From Malurus cyaneus samueli (Eukaryota > Chordata > Aves > Passeriformes > Maluridae), in contig CM019217.1 in the NCBI GenBank assembly GCA_009741485.1, positions 31,224,061 to 31,288,060 on the forward strand: DNA of 64,000 nt, in the 5' to 3' direction. Shown piece after piece: positions 12,630-26,620 of this stretch; within the stretch, counting starts at the first letter, position 1, and the number at the start of each line of letters is the position of its first letter. Made by a program: the position numbers and the translations under genes. The notes under the pieces are model-generated. The model made no database searches, had not been told where the DNA came from, and saw nothing but the letters and a program-made list of their open reading frames with translations.

Positions 12630-15600
12630 ATAAAATGAAATAGAATATAAGGTTTCTTTTCAGAAAGCTGTGAAAACAGCAGGAAAGCCTGTTATAGTCT
12701 GATAATCTTTCTTCTTATTTGTCATAAATACAGAACAAACAAAGCACTTCTCTTTCTGGTCCCTGTTCCATGCTATGAGTTTTTTTACATTACAGTCCCT
12801 AAAAATGCAGCATTTACATCTCACTCCGGACTACAGAATTGCCAGATGCAGGGCTATGGGTACTACACAGGGAGAACAACTGCACTAAGCAAAACCAATG
12901 TTTTTCTAACTTCGTATTTTTGAATCTATTAGTGGGATGTCGCTGGGTTTTATCATTTTTTAAAATAAATATATATTAACACATTGCTAGAAATAATTTC
13001 AATCAAAATTATTAGTACATTGCTAGATTTAAGCTCTGGCCTCAGTATAAGTGAAGCTTTTATTTCTGTTCAAATCAGCTAATTATTGTCAACAAAACAG
13101 AAAATTAAGGGGATGTTATTTCCCCAGCTGGAACCATAATTACAATTTCTATTCCTTGTAAATTCTTGATAATCAAATTAGGATTAGGAGTACTAACCAA
13201 CTATTGTACCTTAAAATATTAAAATACGTTTCCATTTGAGATCATGAAAAGCTTTCATTGTTTGGAAATTTTATATTTTATTGTCTGCTATTAATTATAT
13301 TATTTATCTTATTATAGATCTTAAGTATTAAGTAGAATGTTTTGGGTATTAAGTATCTATATAGTACTGTAAAAATAACCATTTATAAATCCAGATGTTA
13401 TTTATCTTAAGAATTCAAGTGCTCCCCTTGTTTGTTATTATTCAACTTTTATTCCTGAAAGAAAGGAAAAGCCCTGGAATGAGCTTTGAATGAGAAAATG
13501 GTATTGTAATTTTGCTTTGGTTTTTTTGCCTTTAAGAATTGTTTTTTCTTCAGGTTTTTTGGGGGATTTTTTTGGATTTTTTTTTTTTTGTTTGTTTGTT
13601 TGTTTGTTTGGGTTTTTTTTAGCAGGATTAAAACTCAGGTCTTAAATACACATCCCAACTATTTTATACTGTCTTGCTGTTTCATTTGTCAAATTTTATA
13701 TCTGTTCTGTGTTTATGTTTATTGTTTTGGTAACTACTTTCCACAATGCATAGAGCAGATAATTTTAACTTTTAAACATTCAACTTAATTTTAGTTTGAT
13801 TTGGCTTTCATCCAGCTACAATTGTCAGGCATAACACAAATCCCAACACAGTAATGCTAAAGGATTTGGAACTGTCCCACAAATATTCTATAGTCTTAAG
13901 TGGATTTGTTTCATTTATCCTCTCTACATCCTCTTCTTTCTCAGTTTTGGATCAGACTTGGAAAATGGAGAAAAATATATGGAATATATGTGAGTAACTG
14001 GTCCCTGAAACTCAACAATCTCATTTTGTTTGCAGTTGTTCATCAGTCTATTTTATATGAGCTTGATGGACTGTAGAAGAGGATCTTCCACCTGGTTCAA
14101 GTCTTTCTCGCTAAAACAGGGAGACAAAAACACAGCCTCTGCAAGACACAAAATACCAGAACACTGTTTATGTGAATGGGCTTTCCTGCTGTTATTTGCA
14201 ATTAGGTCTTAAAAGCTTTAATGAAACTGTGCCTTTATTTAGTGTAGTTTCTACCTTGACAAATTACTGGTAGAGCTCAGAAGGGTTTATGTTTCAATGT
14301 GAAAGGGCAGTAGGCATTAGTTGTAGAATGATACTGGCACATTTGGTATTGAAAACTGGATAGGAGGTAAAAGTAGGCTTGGAAGAGGAAAAAAAAAATT
14401 CAGTATGTTAAAACTATTGTACCAAATTTTTTAGAATAAAAAGTATTTTTATTTCAAAACATTTTTTTTTTGTTGAATGTCAAAATTTTTGATGAACTGC
14501 TTCAAATTTTCAAAGGTGCTGGCAACTGGATGATTTACTTCTCATATCTGTAAACAAATTATTGTCCCATTTCAGAACCAAAAATTGTATCTGATGGAAT
14601 TCTCTATGCAATGAACAGCAATTGCCTTTACTATAGATGTTATCCATTGTCTGAAAAGTTAATATTCATCTTGAGTTAATAATCACCTTGCCTTACCATC
14701 TTTTCAGTGCTTGTTCTTACATAAGGGACAAAATGTGCACACTATAAATCAGTTAATTATTCTGATACTTTATTGCTGTACACTTTGCATTGCAAGTTAC
14801 ATTCTGCAGAAAAATGTATTTTATTTCTATTTATGTGCTGACATTCAATTCATTGTATGTCTAACTCTTTCCAATATACTTACAGACAAATACCGAATAA
14901 AACAAGACTTGTCAGCCTGCATTTGCTTTTTTTTTTTAATTCCATATCTTATAATGAAGTTACTGCATGCCTGAGCACAACATGAGCTGTTCCTCACTGT
15001 AAGTAAAAAAGATTTTAAATATGTCCAATGTCTAGAGAATTCAACTGTTGCATTTTACTTAGAAGGAGAAAAGATTGTCAATATGGTAATTAAATGCACA
15101 CAAAATCATTTGGGTGCTTCATTTCAGGTGAAAATAATTTTTGATCACCTGAAGATGCCCTTAATTTATAATATTCTGTCTGATAACTTTTCAGAGACAC
15201 ATGAAATGTTGCATAAAACATTTATCCACACAGTAACATCTAATTTCTAATAAACTATGTATATCTGGTTTTTTTTAAATTACATTTTCTTTTACATTGG
15301 AGGTTTCTTCTTTTGTTTCCAATGGAATGTACCAACGATTTCAAATTATCCTTTATTTGAAAAATATAATTTAAAATACATTTCAACTATTCTACCAAGC
15401 TTTTTTTCTAAATTACTAATAGAAATTCTCTCCTGACATTTGTAGTGTGAGGTTTTTTTCCTTTTTTTGATATCTATTGAGCATATTTGGCCCATAAATA
15501 TTGGTATATAATGTTTATTCTCTAAGTTCAAGAGTTAGACATAATTTTCACCCCACTATATTTCCTAAAAAGGTGAAAAAAACCTACGAAAATTCCCTAT

Positions 15601-15741
15601 GCTAGTGTAAGAAAGGTCTGAAGATTTTGTTAGAAAGATTTATTCATCCCAAAAATTTATGACAGTAAAATCCTTAGTAAGTTTGATGCCTAAAATATCT
15701 GAAGGGCAAATAAAAATCAACTCGTATTTTTGGTTGTTTAT
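12630..15741. other. AT-rich non-coding stretch
   Basis: No gene or transposon recognised. Apart from the T/GTTT repeat at 13577-13620, the sequence is AT-rich with short T and A runs. The largest open frames (14711-14974 plus strand, 87 codons; 13588-13788) are rich in Phe, Leu, Tyr and Cys, as expected from T-rich DNA. Confidence 0.55.
13577..13620. repeat. poly-T plus (GTTT)5 microsatellite
   Basis: A run of 13 T is followed by five GTTT units and another T run. Simple repeat. Confidence 0.9.
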
Positions 15742-15779
15742 AGGGTCATGGAATGACAGAGTGGTTTGAGTTGGAAAGG

Positions 15780-15807
15780 ACGTAGTTCTAACTACGTAGT
15801 TCTAACC
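15780..15807. repeat. 14-bp tandem duplication inside the CR1 3' UTR
   Basis: ACGTAGTTCTAAC followed by T or C occurs twice in tandem (15780-15793, 15794-15807) with one mismatch at the last base. It sits where CR1 copies normally have a single 'GTTCCAACC'-like segment, so it is a local duplication in this copy. Confidence 0.88.
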
Positions 15808-16051
15808 TTCCTGCTTTGTGCAGGGACACCATCCACTACACCAGGCTGCTGAGGGCCCCATCCAACTGCTCTTGAACATTTCCAGGGGTGGTGCATTCAC
15901 AGCTTCTCTGGGAACATTTTCCAGCATCTCACCACCCTCACAGTAAAGATTTTCTTCCTGATATCTAATCTAAATGCACTCTCAGTTTAAAGCCATTATC
16001 CCTCACCCTCTCATTAAATGCCTTTGTAAGAGGTCCCTCTCCAGCTCTCTT

Positions 16052-16387
16052 TCAGGTGCCCTTCAGGTACTGGAAGGCTGCCATGAGGTGTCTCAGAGCC
16101 TTCCCTTCTCCAGACTGAGCAGCCCCAACTCTCAGCCTGTCACCATAGGGGAGCTGCTCCATCCTTCCAAACATCCTGCTGCTTTCCTCTGGACTGGCTC
16201 CAACAGGTCCCTGTCCTTCCTGCGCTGGGGACCCCAGATCTCTTGGGATGCAGAAATGCAGGTGGGATCTCACAAGAGCAGAGTAGAGGGGTACACTGAG
16301 CTCCCTCTCCCTGCTGCCCATGTTCCTTTGGATGCAGCCCAGCACACATTTGGCTTTCTGGGCTGCAAGTGCACATTGCCAGGTCAT
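16052..16387 (-). pseudogene. CR1 ORF2 (reverse transcriptase) C-terminal remnant
   Basis: A 111-codon open frame that includes the C-terminal end of CR1 ORF2, the endonuclease/reverse-transcriptase polyprotein that copies CR1 RNA at the target site. Residues 1-47 keep the recognisable pattern 'ALAAQKAKCVLGCIQRNM', then 'PLYSALVRSHLHFC'. The expected tryptophan-containing block after this is out of frame, so the middle is shifted, but 'AAFQYLKGT' at the end is again in the frame typical of CR1. At least two compensating indels are implied. The catalytic domain (the FxDD-type reverse-transcriptase core) lies upstream and is missing. It cannot be active. Confidence 0.82.
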
Positions 16388-16400
16388 GTCATTAGCTGAG

Positions 16401-18789
16401 TGTCTCTTACAATAAGAAGTGGATCAGTCCCTCTGCAGATGTAGCAGATTATCCATGAATTATTCAGTATTAAAACACATGTGACAATTGTCTTCTGTTA
16501 TGAAATATACATAATTCATAAGACATCTGTTCTATGTTTTCACATTTAAGAAGTACAAAGTGGAAAACAGCAAATGGTGTGAAATGGATACACAGGAATG
16601 TTTTATTTCATATCACTTTTTCTCTCAGGCTGCTTAACAAGGGTTAAGGAAAAAACCATGTACCAATTTATTCTATATGAGTATTTCTTCATGGTTTTGC
16701 TATGAAAATTAATTTCTGGTAATTCTCTTTTTGATCATAATCTCTACAGAATTAATCAGAAATGGAAACCATGGGTCCATTAAAGCAGAAAACAAAATGC
16801 AATATCTGTCAATTGTGCTAGATATAAATCCCTTTTGCATATAAAGTAAGTAGGTTTTTTTACATGTGGATCTGCAAGCATATATGCAGGCATACATATG
16901 TTTGGGTATATGCATATGTATATATAGATGCTTTGACATCACAATAAAAATAAGGAGAAATTTCCACTGAATACACTTTTTTTGTTTTGTTAACTGGTGC
17001 TTGGAAGTACCCTACCTGCAAGTTTTCAGAACCAAACATAATCACCTGGCATTCAGAATTTTCTAGTTCAAGGTGCTTCATTAAACTGCACAATAAACAA
17101 ACAAAAAAAAATTAAATGGACTCTGATCTCATAACTACTATTCAATGAGAAATAGCATTCATATACCAGGGAAGATCATTTTTCAAATACTGCCTCTGCC
17201 TTGAATAGGATACTGAATTGAAATTTCATTACAGTGAAGCATAACTCTACCCAAATGTAGCACTTTGCTTCCATGATTTCAGACCACTTCATTTAACTTT
17301 GTTTCTCTAACTTAAATGGCTTTCTAGAAAAAAAAAAAAAAAAGGACTTAGAAAAATATTTATATAATCTCCAAAAAAAAAGTCTATCTCAATTCACCAT
17401 ACATTTTTATCCAAATAAACATACACATTTTCCAGAAAAATTTGTTGATAATATTTGTTCACTCCTAGAAATTGTTCTTAAAATGCAGGATACTGAGAAC
17501 ATGAAAACAAACACAAAAATATTTAAAGGTTTATTTCTTGATACAAATATAATGCTTATCATTATACATACCTAAGAAAATTGATCACAAATTAATCAGA
17601 TATGAAAATTATGGTTGATATCATCTGGATTTTGACTAAACTTATGAAATATTCTGAAATGTTTGAAAGATACTCATGATCATTAGCTTGTACCAGTGAA
17701 ACTAAGTGATGAAGCCTGGAGATGAACATTTTACTGTCATCATAGAATCAGACACAACCTTTGAACTCCTCAGGTCACTCTATTTGTCATGTCCTGCTGC
17801 AGGCCAGTGGGTGGCCTGTGTGGCCAACTCACAGTCTTGTCCTTAAAAGAACACTTAGATTCAAGCAACTTAAGACTGTCAACATTTCCTATCAAGTTGA
17901 ACACCTAGAGATACAGAGAAGCTTCAGAAAATACATGTAGAAGTTTATATTTTAGAGCTCTGAGATATCATTTCTCCATCAATTCAGCCTTTTTCTTTTT
18001 TTTTTTTGTTCAGAGAAAAGACACTATCTGCATCTTCACTGACCCTTCTGCACTAAAATGTAGATCACTTGGTACAATCATACACACTGTGCTTCCCAAA
18101 TTCAGATCCATGGTGCTGCTTGATGAGGCAAAAACTATTTTCACAGAACCAGTGAATGCTGACAGAGTAGCTAAAACCAACAAAAGGGTTTATCAGTAAA
18201 ATATGTGACTTCTATGGCTGTTAATATGTGACTAAAAGCTTTTGTGCAATTAAATAAAGATTCCAGCAGCAACCTAATCACTTTTATTCACAGAAATATT
18301 TTCAGAGCTTGGACTTGCATATGTTTCAGTGACAGAGTCCCAAGGCTAGATGAGATGAATCTGACATTGCTATGTTCAGGAAGTTTATTTCCCAGATATA
18401 ATTTCTTTTAAAAAGATTTTGTCCACTAGCAATGCCGTACTGTACAAAGTCTAATAATTATTCTTCTTCCTTTCAGTAAAAACCACTGCTTAGCTCATCT
18501 GCTTTATCACTTTGCACTTTAGAGTCTAAGATTCAAATATTCCTTGGAATATGGGACGGAAAAATTTAGAGATGATAAAAGTTCTTGTTTTTCAGGAGCC
18601 TGAACTAATGTTCCATATATCAGAGGACTGTGCAGATGAGGCAAGTGAGTCCATGATTTTAACATGGAAAAGGAAATCTTAGGTACTTCAGCCAATGGAC
18701 AGGAGCCTTTCATGTCCTTAGTCAAAACTTATGGTAAAATAGACCTGATGTTAAATGGAGAAATTTCTTTTAGAAAGAAGATGCTAATA
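16401..18789. other. AT-rich non-coding stretch
   Basis: No gene recognised. Around 17741 a CATAGAATCA string followed by about 100 bp of moderate GC content could be the remains of a very old CR1 3' end, but the match is too short to call. A 16-nt poly-A run is at 17328-17343. A purine/pyrimidine alternating patch with ATGCATAT-like steps lies at 16875-16925. Confidence 0.5.
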
Positions 18790-19075
18790 AATCTCTAGGA
18801 TGTGTGCCTGGCAATGCAGACTCTTGGCTGATCCCAGCTGCCCCCCTTGGCTGGCCTTGCTCCCTGCCAGGGACAGGGAATCGCAGCACAGACTCTGTGC
18901 TGAATGTGGCACCTGGCTGATCCCCAGGGCACCTGACAGAAAATCCCATGGAATTAGGACTGAGGACAGCTGAGACCTACGTGTCAGTCTGTAGGACCAA
19001 GCAGATCACGACTTTGAGCAAGAAAGATCAGAGCCCCAACTCTGAGGTCCCTACCTTGCAAACCACCATCCATTG
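18790..19075. other. Unassigned GC-richer block
   Basis: About 285 bp with clearly higher GC than its surroundings. It contains GATCCCAGCTGCCCCCCTTG, a CCTGCCAGGGACAGGGAATC segment, and two similar CTGGCTGATCCC strings about 90 bp apart (GCTGATCCCAGC near 18830, GCTGATCCCCAG near 18913). Open frames are short. It looks like a transposon or LTR remnant, or a regulatory element, but I recognise no family. Confidence 0.4.
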
Positions 19076-21667
19076 CCATGTTTTCATCAAAACAAATATT
19101 TCAGTCTGTTTCACAGATGTGTAGAGAGCACTTAGAACTGTTCAAGCAGCAATAACAGAAGCAATTTTTTGGGTAGTTAAATTTGGCATAGTAAAACTAG
19201 AAGTTTTGGCTCAATATCTCGCATAATCTGAAAGTTTTAAATTTCTGAAGAAAGCCAAAGTATCTTTAGAAATAGATTAAAGAAACTAAGTCTAAATAGT
19301 TCTTTTCATATATGGGAAGTATGTAATACTCAAAGCAGGCCCACTTCTGATTCTATCAGGCACTATTTAGAGTAAGAATGCCAGCAGGAATAAGGAACAC
19401 ATAAATAAGGTCAAAGAGGATTCCAAGAAGAGGGAATTTATCTTAGGACCTACCACAACGTGATACATGTAAGGAGTAAGGTTTAGTTAGGCTAACATCA
19501 TAAGTGGAATAAGAACGAAAAAACCTAAGTGAAACTGAATGCAGTCAAAGCTTTCTAAAAGGAGTTTGAAACAGTTAAAGGAGGAATATTCTAATTGTGT
19601 TGGGATACTTCCAGGAGCAATGAGTTCCTTCCATAAAACAAGACCCATATGACCTTTCTTGTGAAGTCACTCAATTTCAATGAGAGGTTTGTTGCCTTGC
19701 ACTGGATTACTCATCTATTATGAACAACCAGAATTATTGAACTTCAGTATGAGAAATCTGTTATTTCTGAAGTAGTAAAGAAAATTCTTTCCCAATTAAA
19801 TTCATTGCAGTACTGCAATCCTCGTAAGGTCATGACCTCAAAAAACCCCAGTCTTTAATGAGAATCCTGAACATACATTTACTCTAGAATAGTCTAATGT
19901 TTTACAACTGCATCTATAGTATATTCTTAAAAACTTAGCAATCTTAGGACTATAATGTAAATTCTTATCCTTTAAGATTTTGTTGAATTAAGATAATTTA
20001 CAAATGGAACCTGTTTCTGAATAACCAAGAAAGCAATAAGTAAGAGCTCAACAATTTATTTTAGGATTATTGTTTTATTTCAAAAGTCTTTCCAATACCA
20101 GTGAGCTTTTTCTATAAATGAGGATGCTTGAGATGCAGAATTATGTTAAATTTGGTTACACCAGGAGTTAGGATATAAGAGAAAACAGTCAAACAATTAA
20201 GAGGAAAAAAACAGAAGAAAATCAAATTAATTACTGTGTTTCTAGGAGGTTCAAACAGAATTATAAAAGCTAGAAAATTCAAATAAAGCAACTGACAGCA
20301 GGTAACTTTTTTTAACTTCACACTGCACTACTATATTGACATCAGCTATTGTTATATGATCAATGGTATATTATTACAGATCTACTCATCAATTGTGTGT
20401 ACTTGGAACATTTAGCAGCAGACAGGCTGTTAATTTAAAAATCCCCCAGAGTGATGGGGGTTTTCTTATCATAGCATAGCAACGAGTTATCCAGTGGTGC
20501 CTTCATGCTACACTAATGGTTCTTTCCTTTATACTTATAAATAAAGTGCATTTCTTTGATCATTGAAAACTGTTGAGTACTTTAAGATTCGTGACAAGTT
20601 CTGAATACCTAACAGCTTCTGTACCTTTTCTGATTTTTTTCCCATCACTGATACTACACATGCTACATTAATTGCATACCTTACTCAGCTGATCAGAGGA
20701 TGTGTTTTGAAACTCACCTGCTTATTAATAGTTCTCATTTGAAATGTAGAAATCATATTTAAAATTAAATTCAATAATACAATTGTTTATGAAAATTTGA
20801 ATATATTGCACCCAACAGACATTATATTTAGATCCATTTCGCTCCAATTGTGAAGACAGAAAAGATGAGACAGAAGAGTGAAACAATCTCTGAAGTCATT
20901 ATCACTTGCTCTTGTCCCCTCCTGGCTCAGAGCCACTCTAGCTCAGTGAGCAAGCCTTTGCTCTGTGTCCCCATGTCTTTTTTTCCCTGATATCACTTGA
21001 AAGGAGATAAGGAGAATGGTACTAGCAACCTGAGCTTTAGTGGTGATAGGAAAGAGCTTAAGCCAAAACTTTAATACATTTCTTAGAGCATAAAATAATG
21101 CCAGAGGAAAGGAGTGAACCCATGCCTTGAAAAAAAAGTAGCCCCTCTTTTTGCACAGCCAGTGAACAAAACACCCAAAATGTCTCTATCACAGAGAAAA
21201 TTAGCTCACTATGTACTAATAAAAATGTTATTTCTGCAAGCCCATAAATATTCTTGGTCTTTATAAATGAAATAATGGTTTGGATTGCTACCTTACAGAA
21301 CAGGGAAAGGAGACAGTGTCCCATTTCTCACCTTGAGAGGTCTGTTCAATTTGCAAAGGATCTAAAGGATACCATGTGTTTCTTTACCTTTCAGAATACC
21401 TTACAGGTGGAAGTTATGAGGGACACAAGAACAGATATTATTTATGCCATTGCTTCTTTTAAATGCTAGGAAAATCAAACATTCCGTCTTTCCAAAACAA
21501 AATAAAAACTAAAATAATTACTCATTATTTAACTTTTCATCCAGAATTTTATGAAATAAATGCTAGACCATATATTTCAGATGTAATTCCACCTCCTCTC
21601 TTCTCCACACTACAGTAAAATTGAGCATAACAGGGGTAGGAGTAGAGGAAACAATCTCATTAATGAC

Positions 21668-21691
21668 TATTTGGTTTAGTATTTGGTTTAG
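21668..21691. repeat. 12-bp tandem duplication
   Basis: TATTTGGTTTAG occurs twice with no mismatch and no spacer. Probably replication slippage. Confidence 0.85.
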
Positions 21692-24600
21692 CTCAACTAA
21701 GAGCTATTATGGTTACTAAATCTTGTTAGATCAGTGAAGAGCTCAGTGCATGTAGCTGCTCTTAATTTGCTCTGTCTGGTTTCCAGCCATAGAACTGCAG
21801 TGCTGCTCTGCAATCAGATGTACTCTCCCCACATCTTTAACCTGAAGTCACTCATTAGTAATTACTGCCCACTTTCAGTAGATTTATATTTTATGGCTTT
21901 TCACAATAAGCATAGAGCCCTTCTCCATCACCACATTAACACTGCTGATTTGAATATCCCTGCTTAAATGCTTTCCACATAAAATATAACACTTTCATAG
22001 AACTTGAGAAAAAGGATGGATGTGTCTGAGAACTTACAATAAAATGAAAGTCTAACAAAAACCTGACCTTGATAAGCAATCACCAACATAGTTGCATCTG
22101 TGGGATGAGCAGACTACTATCAGGTGCAGCTCTTCATTCCAGACTTTGTTCTAAACTACCCCGTAGAGAAATTAATGCACATGTTTCAATAGCCCATCAA
22201 TCTCACTCTAATGGGAGCTCTGTCTTGAATTGGGTGAGGCAAGCCCAGCACTGGCTACAAACATCAATAAGTAGGGGAAAAATGCCAAATAAACAGAACT
22301 TCAAATGCAAAATGTGATGAGTTTTTAATAAGCTCGCACAGATTCCAAATTGTAGTTTATTTTGACAAAGCTGAAAATAATTACCTGCTTAATTGTCTTC
22401 ATTTGAAACAGCCTTTGTAAGGTGTTCTGATACTATTGTGAACAGTCTTGTATGAGCATTTAGAAAGACATATTTAAATACTCATTTATTGGATTACAAC
22501 ACTATCATCTGTTAATGTAATGTCACAAAGTGGAAAACAGAACATCAGAAACATATTTATTAGTATAATAACACAGCAGAAACTAATAACTTTTCCACTA
22601 TCCACCAGTAACAAATGTTCAACCCGTTTGCAAGCAGCAAAGCAGCATTTCTACCTTTTTAATGCTATCACACTTCATTTGAAAGCAGAGAAAATTACTA
22701 ATCAGTGATAATCTGACCTGCAAATCAGGCTCTGCCGAAAGACCTTTTTTTCACAAGTGACTAAAGTAGACTATGAGAGAATCATCTATTTTAATCCCTG
22801 TTCTGCCCCTGTATTATGCTGTCACCTCTTTTGGCCCTTGTACACTTCATGAAAAAAAGACTGAATTAGTATAAAGGAGTTCTAAAACATCCCATATGTA
22901 TCTTTGACTATCAAATCAAAAGAGTACCCAAAATGCTGTTCTCAAGCTGAGCATTGTCTCAAAACTTAGCATAAAGACCACACTGGGTATGAACTGGAGT
23001 AATAGGAGAAGAAAGAGTGCTTCAAACAAAGTCTGAATACCAACTTTGTATATTTTTCTAGTAGAATTATAATTTTTGATGCCAGAAGCAAGGCATAAAT
23101 AAAATATTAAGTCATTTGTCATTTGTATAACAAAATAGTGAGGGCCATTCCAATTAGAGATTGGTTTACACAGCAGTCAAAAGCACAGCCTTGTCCAGTA
23201 ATTGTTTATGAGCTCTTATGGTTGTTTTTATCTGGGGACAGTCTTAAAAATCACGAAAAGTGGAATTGTTTAATTCATCATCCACCCAAAAGGCCTTTAA
23301 AATTTTTTATTACTCTCAAGTTATGGACACAAGAGAAAAAAGTTTTTAAGCTTGCCTTATATTAATTTTTCTCCAATTATTAATCTAGAAGCAAAGAACA
23401 CAATTCAATTTTTTACTATCCAGCATGGATATGCTGCAAGAAAAATACAAGCTGCAATGAGCATATAAATTATGGAAAGGCTCAGAGTCCACATGTGCAC
23501 TCATAGGAGACTGACTCTGTGCTATATATTCAGAAAAAGCCCCGCTTGTGTTAGCTTCAGGTTTTTCTGAGTAAGAATGGAAGGAACATTCTTGTATACC
23601 TCATAAATTAAACCCCACAACAGTATTTCATATAATAGTCTTTCTTCACCTTTTTCATACCCTATCCCACCTTAAAAAGAACATAGTAACAGGAAAAAAG
23701 TGCAAAAAAATTAGCGCAGAGTTCATGGTATGACCCATTACACATAATGTAATGTAAATTAATATAATTCATTTTAAAAACAATACAAAGCAATAAAAAT
23801 CTATTTCAGTGAAAATGATGTACACAGTTGTGTATTTGGCTGCCCTAATTAATAAGGTTTTGGAAAATATTGTTGCCTTCCTCTCTCTCATTTGCATTTA
23901 CAAAAAATATATGGTCTTGCTGCAGAACCAGAACAACAAAGGGGCAAAAACATGGGATATAGAAAAAGTTGTCTACAAGCAATGTCTGAGAAATAAAGCA
24001 CATAATGAATGGCAAGCAAACTTGACATGGCTCCTGTGGTGCAGAGAAGGATCAGGAACAATCCAGTTTATTTTCTAGTCTGTAACACTACTGCAGTTTT
24101 TTACTCCTATAATAAAATTTTCCGATGACAGAGAAAGCAGTGATAACAATGGCAATTTTGTATTTCAGGTGAACTGCAGCAACTGCCTTTCTGAAGCCAC
24201 CAGACCTCTTTAATGAAAAGGCTTTTCTTTAAACTGCTGACATTTTTAGCTAAAGTCTATTGTGATCAATTGTTAGAAAGAGCTGAAACTCAACAGAGCC
24301 ATTACAATAAGATTGTTACCAACTGATTCACAGGCATCTACTTGTAGCCCAGTTATCAGTCCATCTGTTCTACTCCTATTTATCAGGTCAGGAAAATATA
24401 TTCCAGTTCCAGTTCAAATGTAGATCTTCATTAAACAAATATTCCACACAAGAAAACTATGGATTAAATGTTAGGAAAAGAATTCATTCATGAAGAGGGA
24501 GGGGAATGAAAAAGGGTTGTAGAATTTCAGTAGCTTTGCTTATAAAAAACAGGAAGATGTAACTGTATGTAATGTGTCCAAGTGATAAATAAGTCTGTAG

Positions 24601-26566
24601 GAATGTTATTGTGGAAAAGAAAAACTGAGGTTGATGAATGTGATATAAAAAGCCAATGTTTTTTAATAATTGCTTTTAAAATATTAGACCCTTTCAAAGC
24701 TATCTGTACCACTGAAGTTAAGTACATCTGACTGCAATGATGGTCTCATCACCTCAAGAGCTCACCATTTTTCTGAGTAAAATTATTACAAATATACACA
24801 GTGGAAAGACCTTTCATTTGGAATTTACTTAAGTGATCTCTGTAGCCTACACAGGTTGTGAAGAAAGGCACAATAAAACCTGTAGTAAACATCATCTCAG
24901 AGGACAACTTTTCCCAGTAGCTGCTCAAAAAAATCCCCGGGGTTTCTACTACAATTTTGTCTGACCTTTAGCTAAAGGCCCCTTCTGTTGACTGATTTCT
25001 TTGGCTGGTCCTTTCCCTGGGTGGTTGCACTGGATTTCATGGGCTGTCTTTTGCAGAAGTTGTGCATGATGGAAATGAACAGATTTGAAAACAAAGATAT
25101 TGAACTGTGTATCCTCATATGGAAATAATTAAAAATTCATTTATATGCGATTATTTTACTGTCTTATATCACATTTTACAGACCATTGAAGAACATTTCA
25201 TTCAAAATAATTTCTTATTATTTTTTAATCACAATATACTATACCTTTCTGAGCTCTTGTGTTTGGGCATAAATTATTTCAATATATGTCTTATTTTTAA
25301 TAAGTTAGGCCTTTGATTTCTGGCCCATCATTGAATCCTCTGACGACAGTGCACTCAGCTCATACTTGAAAAAAGACCAAGTGTCACTTTAGTGCTTCTG
25401 GCAGAACTACTAAGGATAATGTCTCTTCTCCACAGGGCTTGTGCATCTGCTCCCAGGGTGGCTAGAGAACATTCTGTGAAAAGACTGTTGAGCTTTCTGA
25501 GGGAAGCCAGCTTCATAGCTATAGGAATATGACACATGATCAAAATGCCAAAATTCATCAAGAGTGCTGACAATACACACAGAAGGAAAAGCTATGCTGC
25601 AGAATGCACCAGCAGGTTAGGTGTATTGTCCTGTGCGGGTGTACACGTTTGTGAATGCACAAAAAGCACGTTGGAGTCTTTGCATCAAAGGTCTCCACTT
25701 GATTCAGGTGTTGGTATTACCATAAATATTAAAATTACAATTAGAACTCAAGGACTTTTCTCAGATATATCCCACATTTTTCTGAGCTGTTCTACAGATG
25801 GCTTAGTAACTTGGGGGTAGAACCCCAGCTCATTTAATTTGCGTGAGACACCACAGTGCCTCAAAGGCGTCACACTCAGCTTAGGATTTCCAGATTTCTG
25901 CCTGCATCTCTTGTCCATTCCTGGCAAAGATAAGCACAGCACAAGCACAGCAGTTTCCCTACATTTGTCCTTCATATACAGAAGGACAAATATTTTGTAG
26001 AATTACAGCACAGTTCAAGTTCAAGGGCAGTTTCTACCCTTCAAAAGGTTCCTAAATAGGATTTTGTATTTGTGATATTTTAATAAACATAGGATGACTG
26101 GGAGCAGCCAGTAATCTGGGGTAAGGTGCAAGGAATCACAAAGAGAATCGCAGTCAGAAGTTCCCATGAAAAACAGCCAAATTCTATGGAGATGTTCAAG
26201 AAGACTTTCTCTTTAATAACACACCATATAATGACATTTGGGTTGAGAGATCACAACAATCCTGTGGCAAATAAATGGCTTTTTCTTGGTGTGGTGAAGT
26301 GGAGAAACAAAAATGAAATTGTAATTAATTACTGAAAGTCTGCATTAAAACTTTCGTGAAGCGAGAGGATCCTCAAAGGTCTCATTAGGCTTTCTCTGAA
26401 TGAGGACTGTGAAATCAGCAATGCATTATTGACAGAAATAAGGAAGATACAACAGAACTGTAAAGACAATTAATGGTATGAATAAAATCATTCTCTTTTC
26501 ATAGTTCATAGTGGGATATTTCAAAAAAAGATACTCCCTCAGGGAGTTTTCTAATTTTTTATAATT

Positions 26567-26620
26567 GCATATATATATACATACACGTGTAATATATTAA
26601 ATTTTATATATATAACATAC
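26567..26620. repeat. AT-rich low-complexity repeat
   Basis: Alternating TA/CA steps (ATATATATATACATACACGT and a following TTTTATATATATAA). It is able to form a weak hairpin. Simple repeat. Confidence 0.8.

Larger units (their letters stand above)
15742..16400 (-). mobile_element. CR1 LINE fragment with ORF2 C-terminal remnant
   Basis: About 660 bp, minus-sense. On the plus strand the 3' terminus is at AGGGTCATGGAATGACAGAG, followed by the conserved 3' UTR blocks CAGGGACACCATCCACTACA and TTTTCTTCCTGATATCTAAT, then the last part of ORF2 in reverse. The sequence is closer to what I expect of a CR1 consensus than the other copies, so this is probably the youngest CR1 here. A 14-bp tandem duplication at 15780-15807 interrupts the 3' UTR. 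The 5' end, near 16400, is a truncation. Confidence 0.93.

Noticed and set aside
12223..12633. 136-codon plus-strand open frame
   Set aside because: It lies entirely on the antisense strand of the LTR and includes the A-rich tandem duplication (Lys/Ser/Gln/Asn repeats). The frame is a by-product of the LTR sequence.
17741..17850. Possible CR1 3' terminus (CATAGAATCA followed by moderate GC sequence)
   Set aside because: Only about 10 bases match the expected terminal string, and the following sequence does not follow the CR1 3' UTR order.
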